Assembly (NCBI GenBank): GCA_023398615.1
Contig: JAEWSD010000148.1
Coordinates: forward strand, 1-29,879
Length of the DNA stretch: 29,879 nt
Source of the DNA: Bacillota bacterium
Lineage (GTDB): Bacteria > Bacillota > Clostridia > Lachnospirales > Lachnospiraceae
Direction: 5' to 3'
Positions 14,558 through 21,908 of the stretch are shown here, piece by piece (position 1 is the first letter of the stretch; every line of letters begins with the position of its first letter). Made by a program: the position numbers and the translations under genes. The notes under the pieces were generated by a model. That model was given only the letters and a program-made list of their open reading frames with translations, did not search any database and was not told where the DNA came from.

Positions 14558-15817
14558 ATGGGAAAGAGTTTGAAAAAAGCAGTTTCTCTTGTTCTGATTG
14601 CGGCTATGGTTGCCGGTAGCTTAATCGGATGCGGAAAAAGCGGTTCCTCGGAAACAGGTTCCTCGTCGGGAGGAGATACTATTAAGGTAGGTGTTTTACT
14701 GGATCAATCCGGCGAGAATGCCCAGACGGCATCCACTCACGGATACCAGCTTGCATTTGATGAAATCAATGCGGCGGGCGGAGTACTCGGTAAGAAGATT
14801 GAGCCTATCATTGTTGACTGCCAGTCTAATACCCAGAAATATCAGGAGATGGCAAAGAAGTTAGTATTGAATGATAAAGTGGATGTATGCTTCTCATCCG
14901 GTACCAGCGCTTCCCGTGAAGCGATCAGACCGATTTTTGATGAAAATAAGAAGCTTTATATTTATCCGACCTTTTATGAAGGCGGTGTTGCAGATAAGTA
15001 TAACCTGTGTACGGGTTCCGCACCGGAACAGGCCATCCTTCCCTTACTTCAGTATGTGAAGGATAACAGCATAGGCGGCAAGGTTTACATTCTTGCGGCA
15101 GATTATAATTACGGACAGATTTGTTCCCAATGGGTGCAAAAGTATTGCGATCAGTTAGGAATGGAGGTTGTCGGCACGGAATATGTTCCTCTGGGTGTTT
15201 CGCAGTTTAACAGCTCGATCAGTAAGATTCAGAGCTCAGGAGCGGATATGGTATATACCTTATTGGTAGGTTCCTCGCAGTTTTCCTTCTTTGAGCAATG
15301 GGGTACGGCCGGACTTAGCAATGTAAAATTAATGTCTACCTGTAATATAGCATATTCCTATGATCATAAGCGTGTCAAGGCGCCGATCCTGAATGGCATG
15401 CTTGCGGCAAGCACCTTCTTTGAGGAAATGGATACGGATGCCGCTAAGGCCTTTGTTGAGAAATTCAGAGATGCATATCCTGACGAACCTTATATTTATA
15501 ACGAAGCAGAGGGTGCATATTCGGCGGTTTATCTGTGGAAGGCAGCCTGTGAGAAAGCGGGAACATATGACACGGAAGGTGTTATTTCGGCCTTCCAGAA
15601 GAACGAGATTGGCTATGATGCTCCTTCCGGTAAGATGACAATCGACGGAACAACCAATCATGCAAAGTTAACGGTTACCATTGCAGAGGTCCAGGAAGAT
15701 CATACACTGAAAATGGTTAAGACTTGTGAGGATATGGAACCGACCTATCTGAAGGAACTCGGAATCGATTTAACCAAGGAAAATCCTTCGAAACAATATT
15801 CGCCGCTGGATCAATAG
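14558..15817 (+). CDS. urtA: Urea/short-chain amide ABC importer binding lipoprotein (UrtA/FmdD type)
   Basis: A 419-residue extracellular binding protein. The signal peptide ends in the lipobox SLIGC (Cys25), followed by a Ser/Gly linker. The mature part matches the UrtA/FmdD/AmiC group: VGVLLDQSGENAQTASTHGYQLAFDEINAAGGVLGKKIEP, then KKLVLNDKVDVCFSSGTSASREAIRPIFDENKKLYIYPTFYEGG and EAAYSAVYLWK-like EGAYSAVYLWKAACEKAG. Urea is the likely ligand given the downstream urease, but formamide or other short amides are also possible, which would link it to the divergent amidase. GAAAGGAGA precedes ATG 14558. First gene of a long plus-strand operon. Confidence 0.88.
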   Translation: MGKSLKKAVSLVLIAAMVAGSLIGCGKSGSSETGSSSGGDTIKVGVLLDQSGENAQTASTHGYQLAFDEINAAGGVLGKKIEPIIVDCQSNTQKYQEMAKKLVLNDKVDVCFSSGTSASREAIRPIFDENKKLYIYPTFYEGGVADKYNLCTGSAPEQAILPLLQYVKDNSIGGKVYILAADYNYGQICSQWVQKYCDQLGMEVVGTEYVPLGVSQFNSSISKIQSSGADMVYTLLVGSSQFSFFEQWGTAGLSNVKLMSTCNIAYSYDHKRVKAPILNGMLAASTFFEEMDTDAAKAFVEKFRDAYPDEPYIYNEAEGAYSAVYLWKAACEKAGTYDTEGVISAFQKNEIGYDAPSGKMTIDGTTNHAKLTVTIAEVQEDHTLKMVKTCEDMEPTYLKELGIDLTKENPSKQYSPLDQ

Positions 15818-15834
15818 GAAACAGATAAAAATTC

Positions 15835-15876
15835 AATGAGGGATGCACCTGCGAAAGACGGAGGTGCATTCTCATT
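15835..15876 (+). terminator. Strong hairpin between urtA and urtB
   Basis: AATGAGGGATGCACCT (15835-15850) pairs with AGGTGCATTCTCATT (15862-15876), leaving a one-base bulge and an eleven-base loop. No T tract follows. It probably gives a binding-protein-rich transcript by partial termination or protection from 3' decay, as with the hairpin at 3321-3349 in the first transporter. Confidence 0.65.
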
Positions 15877-15923
15877 TCACTAGGCAATGTGATAAAGTAC
15901 AACCGTTTGCGAAACTCTGTCTT

Positions 15924-15942
15924 GTTTACAAGAAAATGCGGA
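15924..15942 (+). repeat. Second copy of the GTTTACA-AAATGCGGA motif
   Basis: GTTTACAAGAAAATGCGGA (15924-15942) nearly repeats GTTTACATCAAATGCGGA (14395-14412), which spans the -35 region of the urt promoter. The second copy ends just before the urtB ribosome binding site. A shared regulator site or a duplicated promoter fragment are both possible; no good -10 follows this copy. Confidence 0.45.
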
Positions 15943-15954
15943 TGAGGTGATGAT

Positions 15955-16872
15955 ATGGATATTTTAAACATAATTTTTTCCTTTGTGTATCAGATACTGG
16001 AGAGCTGTTCATTTCTGATACTTGCAGCGATAGGAATGGCTATTATATATGGAATGATGGGTATAACGAATCTGGCACAGGGAGAATTTATCCTGATTGG
16101 AGCGTATTCCTCTTCTATCTTTGTCAATAAATTAGGCGTTCCGCTGCCGGTTGCAATTCTTGGCGGAGCAGCCGTAACCGGAATCTTCGGGCTGATCGTC
16201 GACCGGGTGATTATGAGACGCCTGTATGACAGGCCGATGGATTCGGTCGTAATAACCTGGGGTATCAGCATCGTATTGGCGCAGGCCTGCTTTCTTGTCT
16301 TCGGTCCCACCTATACGGGAGTATCCATTCCGCTCGGCGCGATCAGTGTGGGAGGAAGAGATTATCCGGTTTACCGGTTCTTACTGATGATCATAGCAGC
16401 CTTGTTGCTGGCCGGAATGTACTGGCTGTTCCATTATACAAGATTCGGACTTCATTCCAGAGCAACCATGCAGAGCCGGACTATGGCAAATGCCATGGGT
16501 GTAAATGCAAATAAAATCAATGCCCTGACCTTTATGATGGGCTCCGCTCTGGCGGGTCTTTGCGGCGGCCTTTATATGCCGACGATGTCCTTAACGCCGA
16601 ACTATGGGCAGAACTTTCTGGTCGAAAGCTTTGTAACCGTATTGGTCGGCGGCGGCGAACCGTTAACCGGGACAATCCTTGCAGGAGGTGCACTGGGTTC
16701 CGTTCAGGGCTTCCTGTCTCTGGCGTTTAACACCTATTACGGCAAAATTGGCATCCTGCTTATGGCTATCGTATTTATAAGGATACTTCCGAATGGCTTT
16801 TCCGGTGCCCACAATACATTAAAAATGAAGAAGAAGGTTAAGGCGGCAATGAAAGCGAGGGAAGCGGAATGA
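15955..16872 (+). CDS. urtB: Urea ABC importer permease UrtB
   Basis: A 305-residue polytopic membrane protein of the LivH/UrtB family. The C-terminal half is close to UrtB: MGVNANKINALTFMMGSALAG, then LTPNYGQNFLVESFVTVLVGGG and the ending IRILPNGFSG. With UrtC it should form the translocation channel for the UrtA ligand. The gene starts at ATG 15955 after GAGGTGAT and overlaps urtC by four bases (ATGA, 16869-16872). It matches the short form of UrtB lacking the long N-terminal domain seen in some Proteobacteria. Confidence 0.9.
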   Translation: MDILNIIFSFVYQILESCSFLILAAIGMAIIYGMMGITNLAQGEFILIGAYSSSIFVNKLGVPLPVAILGGAAVTGIFGLIVDRVIMRRLYDRPMDSVVITWGISIVLAQACFLVFGPTYTGVSIPLGAISVGGRDYPVYRFLLMIIAALLLAGMYWLFHYTRFGLHSRATMQSRTMANAMGVNANKINALTFMMGSALAGLCGGLYMPTMSLTPNYGQNFLVESFVTVLVGGGEPLTGTILAGGALGSVQGFLSLAFNTYYGKIGILLMAIVFIRILPNGFSGAHNTLKMKKKVKAAMKAREAE

Positions 16873-17894
16873 AAAGCTTGACATCCATTTGTACGGAAAA
16901 TGCGGTAGGAGTTGCCATACTGATATTTGCGGTTACCTTTCCGGTATTCCATGACGGATACACGGTGGACCAGTTTACGAACTTTTACATCGCCTGCATC
17001 CTTTCCTTCAGCATTATGTCAATCTGGGGATATACCGGTATCTTCAGCTTCGGACAGGCGGCTTTTTTTGGAATCGGTGCATATGTTTATGCAATCGTAA
17101 GCCTTTGTACGGATAAGAATTTAACGCTTCCGGCTGTTCTGGCCGGTATTCTGGTGCCGTTTGTTATGGCGTTGATTATCGGTTATTTTATCTTTTACGG
17201 AGGCGTAAGTGAAATCTTTACCGGAATCATAACACTTTGCATTTCACTGGTATGTCAGAGCTTCATGGTTCAGACAAGCGGCCCGGAATGGAAGCTTTTA
17301 GGTGTGTGGCTCGGAGGCTTTAACGGCCTTAATAATATACCTAAGATTCAGCTTGGAGGCTTTACTTTCTCCGGCAATTCCATGTATTTTCTGGCAGTCG
17401 CAACAGTTTTTGTTCTTTACTTTATTTTCAGGCAGCTGTCACGCTCCAATCTGGGATATGCAATGTTCAGTGTCCGTGAGAGTAAGGCAAGAAGTGAGCT
17501 ATTCGGCTTCCGGGTCGCGAGGATACAAACGATGACCTTTGCGGTCAGCGGTGCGCTTGCCGGACTGGGCGGCGTGCTTTTTGCATCCTGGAGCGGATAT
17601 GTCGTACCATCAACATTAAGTGTAGATGCCTCGACGGTTGCCGTAGTTATGGTAGCGGTTGCAGGAAAAAAGAATATTACCGGCATTATGCTGATGACCA
17701 TAATATATTCCTGGTTTACACAGTATCTTGCCTCACAGGGAAATCAGTACTCGAATATCATTCTTGGCGTTATTCTGGTATTGGCTGTGATGTTCATGCC
17801 GGAAGGCATCATGCAGGAAATCTTCAACAGAGTGGACAGATTGGGCCTCTCAATCCGTAATAAGATTAAGACTTTTGCAGTCAGTAATAAGTAA
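16869..17894 (+). CDS. urtC: Urea ABC importer permease UrtC
   Basis: A 341-residue membrane permease of the LivM/UrtC family. The N-terminal ILSFSIMSIWGYTGIFSFGQ segment followed by AAFFGIGAYVYA is typical, and the central FRVARIQTMTFAVSGALAGLGG marks the coupling-helix region. After it, the usual GG...G loop reads VAVAGKKNITGIMLM, a looser form than in cyanobacterial UrtC. It pairs with UrtB; translation is coupled through the four-base overlap. Substrate assignment rests on UrtA, UrtD and the linked urease. Confidence 0.88.
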   Translation: MKSLTSICTENAVGVAILIFAVTFPVFHDGYTVDQFTNFYIACILSFSIMSIWGYTGIFSFGQAAFFGIGAYVYAIVSLCTDKNLTLPAVLAGILVPFVMALIIGYFIFYGGVSEIFTGIITLCISLVCQSFMVQTSGPEWKLLGVWLGGFNGLNNIPKIQLGGFTFSGNSMYFLAVATVFVLYFIFRQLSRSNLGYAMFSVRESKARSELFGFRVARIQTMTFAVSGALAGLGGVLFASWSGYVVPSTLSVDASTVAVVMVAVAGKKNITGIMLMTIIYSWFTQYLASQGNQYSNIILGVILVLAVMFMPEGIMQEIFNRVDRLGLSIRNKIKTFAVSNK

Positions 17895-17908
17895 AGGAGG
17901 CGCAGATC

Positions 17909-18625
17909 ATGTCGGAAGATATTTTATTTCTTGATAAGATATCCAAGCAGTTTGGCGGTATTCAGGCGGTGGAGAACTTTTCGATGAATGTAAAAAGGGG
18001 AGAGCTCCGGTGCCTGATCGGTCCGAACGGAGCCGGAAAGACAACGGTTTTTAAAATGATTATGGGGATTTATCCGGTTTCCTCCGGTCGCATCATATTC
18101 AATGACGAGGATATCACCAATGTTTCAGCAACCAAAAGAGCCAGAAAGCGTATGAGTATCAAGATGCAGGTGCCGGGTGTTTTTAATGAAATGACACTAA
18201 GAGAAAACATCCGTATCGCCGCTGAGAACTATGTTCCGAAAGCCCGGTTAAAGGAGGAAATAGATCGTTTGATTGAGTTGATGCATCTTAAAGATCTGGG
18301 TGATCCGTTGGTAAAAAATATGTCACATGGACAGCAGCAGTGGCTGGAGATGGCGATGGCCCTGGCCTGCAAGCCCGAGATATTGCTTCTGGACGAACCG
18401 GCGGCAGGGCTTGGGCCGGAGGAGACGGAATTTACGGCAGAGCTTGTAACCAAATTAAATCAAAGTGGTTTATCCATATTGTTCATAGAGCATGATATGA
18501 ATTTTGTGAAAAGGATTGCCAGGAATGTAACAGTTCTTCATTACGGCAGGAAATTTGCGGAGGGAAGCATTGATGAGATAGCAAACAATCCGGAAGTAAT
18601 TAAGATCTATCTGGGTAATTCATAG
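17909..18625 (+). CDS. urtD: Urea ABC importer ATPase UrtD
   Basis: A 238-residue ATPase with intact Walker A GPNGAGKTT, the UrtD-type signature MSHGQQQWLEMAMAL (other LivG proteins have SYGQQRR), Walker B ILLLDEPAAGLGPEETE and H-loop FIEHDM. The SHGQ..WLE and EETE features distinguish UrtD from other LivG-like ATPases and are the best single sequence support for a urea-type transporter here. AAAGGAGGCG precedes ATG 17909, 14 bases after urtC. Confidence 0.92.
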   Translation: MSEDILFLDKISKQFGGIQAVENFSMNVKRGELRCLIGPNGAGKTTVFKMIMGIYPVSSGRIIFNDEDITNVSATKRARKRMSIKMQVPGVFNEMTLRENIRIAAENYVPKARLKEEIDRLIELMHLKDLGDPLVKNMSHGQQQWLEMAMALACKPEILLLDEPAAGLGPEETEFTAELVTKLNQSGLSILFIEHDMNFVKRIARNVTVLHYGRKFAEGSIDEIANNPEVIKIYLGNS

Positions 18626-18636
18626 GAGGTGTCGTT

Positions 18637-19344
18637 ATGGCAATATTGAAAACGGAAGCATTGGAATCAGGGTATGATAAGGTAATGATTCTTCATGGTC
18701 TGGATATTAATATTGATCAGGGTGAAATTGTATCGGTTATCGGAAGAAATGGTATCGGAAAGAGTACCCTGATGAAGACGATTATAGGACTCAGCAAAAC
18801 CTCTTCAGGGAAGATATATTTTGAGGACAAGAATGTTACAAGGAGCAGATCCTATGAAAGAGCATGGAAGGGTGTCGGTTATGTTCCGCAGGGACATATG
18901 GTATTCCCGGGGCTGACGGTGGAAGAGAACCTTATGATGGGCGAAAATATCAACCGGGTTAAGAACAGGAAACCGGACTATGCTATGATCTATGATTATT
19001 TTCCGAAACTTAAGGAAAGAAGGACGCAGCTGGCGGGAACAATGAGCGGCGGCGAGCAGGCGATGCTTTCGATCGGACGTGTTATGACGGGTAATGTAAA
19101 GCTCATGCTGCTGGATGAACCGTCTGAAGGCGTACAGCCGAATATTGTGGAACAGATCGGTGAAATAATACTGAGAATCAATAAAGAAATCGGATTGACG
19201 GTACTTCTTGTCGAACAGCATATCGGATTAATCCAAATGGTTTCCCAGAGGTGTTATGCAATGGATAAGGGAAGTATTCAGGAAGAGTTAAATCATGATA
19301 AGGTTATGGATTATGATTATATTAAGAAATATTTGTCGGTGTAA
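18637..19344 (+). CDS. urtE: Urea ABC importer ATPase UrtE
   Basis: A 235-residue ATPase, partner of UrtD. Motifs: Walker A GRNGIGKST, GYVPQGHMVFPGLTVEENL, signature MSGGEQAMLSIGRVM, Walker B LMLLDEPSEGVQPNIVEQI and LLVEQHI. The GRNG(V/I)GK Walker A and the SEG(I/V)QPNIV segment are typical of UrtE rather than LivF. TAGGAGGTGTCG lies before ATG 18637, 11 bases after urtD. glnA follows 30 bases later, so transporter and ammonia assimilation are probably co-transcribed. Confidence 0.92.
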   Translation: MAILKTEALESGYDKVMILHGLDINIDQGEIVSVIGRNGIGKSTLMKTIIGLSKTSSGKIYFEDKNVTRSRSYERAWKGVGYVPQGHMVFPGLTVEENLMMGENINRVKNRKPDYAMIYDYFPKLKERRTQLAGTMSGGEQAMLSIGRVMTGNVKLMLLDEPSEGVQPNIVEQIGEIILRINKEIGLTVLLVEQHIGLIQMVSQRCYAMDKGSIQEELNHDKVMDYDYIKKYLSV

Positions 19345-19374
19345 AGGTTTCTGTTGAGCGGAAGGGAGTGATAC

Positions 19375-20715
19375 ATGATGTCTAAACTGAAAAAAGAAGA
19401 TATTCTGAAGCTGGCAGCTGATAATAATGTGAAGTTTATCCGTTTACAGTTTACGGATATCTTAGGTAATCTGAAAAATGTGGCAATCAATGCGAGCCAG
19501 TTGGAAAAAGCCCTGGACAATAAGATAATGTTTGACGGTTCCTCTATTGAGGGCTTTGCGCGGATAGAGGAATCCGACATGTATCTGCGTCCGGACCCGG
19601 ACACCTTTGCAATTTTGCCGTGGAGGCCGCAAAGCGACAGTGTGGCCAGACTGATCTGTGATGTTTATGATCCGGAGGGGAATCCGTTTGAAGGAGATCC
19701 CCGGTACTGTTTAAAAAAAGTATTGGAGGAAGCGGAGGACATGGGGTATACTTTTAATGTCGGACCGGAATGCGAATTTTTCATATTTCACACGGATGAC
19801 GCGGGCAGGCCGACCACCTTAACACATGATTCCTCCGGCTATTTTGACTTAGGCCCGATGGATCTTGGAGGAAATGTCCGCCGCGATATCTGTCTGACCC
19901 TGGAAAAGCTGGGCTACGAAATTGAAGCCTCTCATCATGAAGTGGCAAACGGACAGCATGAGGTGGATTTTAAATATGACGAGGCTTTAAGAACGGCAGA
20001 TAATGTTATGACCTTTAAGCTGGCTGTCAAATCAGTTGCAAAAAATCATGGCACCTGTGCCGTCTTTATGCCGAAGCCCTTACCCGGACAGAATGGGTCA
20101 GGAATGCATATTAACATGTCTTTGATGAAGGAAGGACGGAATCTCTTTTACGATCCGAAGGATCCGCAGGGCAGGGGTTTAAGTGAAATCGCATATCAGT
20201 TCATGGCCGGTTTAATGGAGCATATCAAGGGAATAACGGCAATCAGTAACCCTTTGGTCAATTCCTACAAAAGGCTTATGCCGGGCTACGAGGCGCCCAT
20301 ACATATTGCATGGTCCTGTAAAAACAGAAGCCCGTTAATCCGGATCCCGGCAACCAGAGGAAATGAAACCCGGATCGAGTTAAGATCTCCGGACCCTGCA
20401 GGAAATCCGTATCTGGTACTTGCCTGCTGCTTAAAGGCGGGTCTTGAGGGGATCAGACAGAGCCTGGTGCCTCCGGACTGTATCAATGAGAATGTTTTTG
20501 ATATGGATGAGGATGACAGAAAGGAGCAGGGTATCCATAGATTACCTTCTAATTTAAAGGAAGCACTTGCGGAATTAAAGAAGGATAAAATGGTAAGGGA
20601 GACCTTGGGAGAGCATATCTACGATAGCTTTGTCAAGATTAAGAAACAGGAATGGCAGGAATATTCCAGCGATATCTCGGAATGGGAAATCAACAAATAT
20701 CTGAAGAGATATTGA
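19375..20715 (+). CDS. glnA: Glutamine synthetase type I
   Basis: A 446-residue GlnA that makes glutamine from glutamate, ammonia and ATP in the cytoplasm. It shows the beta-grasp N-terminus (FIRLQFTDILGNLKNVAI, MFDGSSIEGFARIEESDMYL), metal ligands in GPECEFF and HHEVANGQHEVDF, the catalytic domain KPLPGQNGSGMH, and RIPATRGNETRIELRSPDPAGNPY. The length and absence of the 25-residue insertion fit the Firmicute GSI-alpha type, which is controlled by feedback and regulator binding rather than adenylylation. Two ATG codons (19375, 19378) follow GGAAGGGAG. Its location between urea importer and urease links urea-derived ammonia directly to assimilation. Confidence 0.96.
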   Translation: MMSKLKKEDILKLAADNNVKFIRLQFTDILGNLKNVAINASQLEKALDNKIMFDGSSIEGFARIEESDMYLRPDPDTFAILPWRPQSDSVARLICDVYDPEGNPFEGDPRYCLKKVLEEAEDMGYTFNVGPECEFFIFHTDDAGRPTTLTHDSSGYFDLGPMDLGGNVRRDICLTLEKLGYEIEASHHEVANGQHEVDFKYDEALRTADNVMTFKLAVKSVAKNHGTCAVFMPKPLPGQNGSGMHINMSLMKEGRNLFYDPKDPQGRGLSEIAYQFMAGLMEHIKGITAISNPLVNSYKRLMPGYEAPIHIAWSCKNRSPLIRIPATRGNETRIELRSPDPAGNPYLVLACCLKAGLEGIRQSLVPPDCINENVFDMDEDDRKEQGIHRLPSNLKEALAELKKDKMVRETLGEHIYDSFVKIKKQEWQEYSSDISEWEINKYLKRY

Positions 20716-20741
20716 TAAATTTGATAAGATTCGGCAGAAGG

Positions 20742-20767
20742 GATGGCTGCGAAATTTTGCGGCCATC
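20742..20767 (+). terminator. Hairpin after glnA
   Basis: GATGGCTGC (20742-20750) and GCGGCCATC (20759-20767) form a nine-pair stem with one G-U pair and an eight-base loop GAAATTTT. TTAATAG follows, a weak T tract. It could partly terminate the transporter-glnA transcript before the two-component genes. Confidence 0.55.
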
Positions 20768-20797
20768 TTAATAGACAATGGAAAGGATGGAGAGATC

Positions 20798-21865
20798 ATG
20801 TATAAAATTCTGATTGCGGATGATAAAGAAATATTTCGTCGTAAATTGAAACGTATCAAATATTTCACGGATAATCCTGAATTTGTGATTGCCTATGAAA
20901 CCCAAAACGGACAGGAAGCACTTGAAATTCTGAATAAAGAAAGGGTCGATATCATAATTACCGACATACGGATGCCGATTATGGATGGGATGGAGCTTTT
21001 GAAGGAAATCAGGCGGCAGTCTTTGTGTGCCTGTACGGTGCTTCTCAGTGAGTATACGGATTTTACCTATGCAAAGGACGGTCTTACCTATGGAGCCTTT
21101 GACTATGTGATAAAGCCGGTTACGGAGGAAAAGATCAAGGATTTACTGGATCGGGTAAGGATATTTCTGGACAATGAAAATGATAAACAGATATTCAGCA
21201 GCAGTGAGCTGAAAATTGCCAGGAACCTTATCATAAACGGAGACAGTAAGGGAATAGAGCTGTTTGATAAAATCATCATGCAGCTGGAAATGAATCAGAA
21301 GTATTCCATAGCGGAGCTCCAGAATATTCTCTCGGATATCATTACAAAAATCGTTCGGGAATTATTTTCACAGCAGCCATATCTGGAAGCATATGTGGAT
21401 ATGAAGCGTCTGAAAAATATGTCGACGCAGCTATATACCAATCTGAATATGCTGCGGGATGAATGTCTTGGAATCGTGGAAATGCTGGCACGGCTGATAT
21501 GCCGTTTCAGACTGAATACGAAAAATGCATTGGTGCTTAATGTAAAGGACTATGTACTGGCCAATATTGACAATAAAATCAATCTGAAATCAATCGCGGA
21601 GCATTTTTATGTCAACCGTACTTATTTAAGCCATCTGTTTAAGCAGGAGACCGGTATTTTCTTTGTGGACTATATCACAATGGTTAAAATGGAACGAAGC
21701 AAGATTTTCCTTTCCAAGGGAAACAATAAAATATATGAAGTAGCGCTTGCAATGGGTTATGAGGATACAGAATATTTCAGCAAGGTATTTAAAAATTATA
21801 CAAGATACAATCCCATTGAGTATAAGAAAATGAAGGAAGCAGCAGATCAGGTGCTTATAATCTGA
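20798..21865 (+). CDS. Response regulator with AraC-type output domain (YesN-like)
   Basis: A 355-residue transcription factor. The receiver domain (1-120) has Asp8/Asp9, the phosphoacceptor Asp56 in IIITDIRMPIMDG, Ser84 and Lys106 in YVIKPV. After a helical linker, the C-terminus (about 255-345) is a double helix-turn-helix AraC domain (NINLKSIAEHFYVNRTYLSHLFK..., ALAMGYEDTEYFSKVFKNYT). It probably regulates the urea/urease block together with the sensor kinase encoded next. YesN-type regulators usually pair with YesM-type kinases, which the neighbouring kinase is not. GGAGAG lies before ATG 20798. Confidence 0.92.
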   Translation: MYKILIADDKEIFRRKLKRIKYFTDNPEFVIAYETQNGQEALEILNKERVDIIITDIRMPIMDGMELLKEIRRQSLCACTVLLSEYTDFTYAKDGLTYGAFDYVIKPVTEEKIKDLLDRVRIFLDNENDKQIFSSSELKIARNLIINGDSKGIELFDKIIMQLEMNQKYSIAELQNILSDIITKIVRELFSQQPYLEAYVDMKRLKNMSTQLYTNLNMLRDECLGIVEMLARLICRFRLNTKNALVLNVKDYVLANIDNKINLKSIAEHFYVNRTYLSHLFKQETGIFFVDYITMVKMERSKIFLSKGNNKIYEVALAMGYEDTEYFSKVFKNYTRYNPIEYKKMKEAADQVLII

Positions 21866-21908
21866 GAGAAACAGAAGCATCTTATTAGCAAATAAACGTA
21901 AAGGACAG

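Noticed and set aside
14539..14619. 26-codon ORF with GGAGG three bases before its ATG, overlapping the urtA start in another frame
   Set aside because: The spacing is too short for good initiation, and the urtA start has its own ribosome binding site; probably chance.
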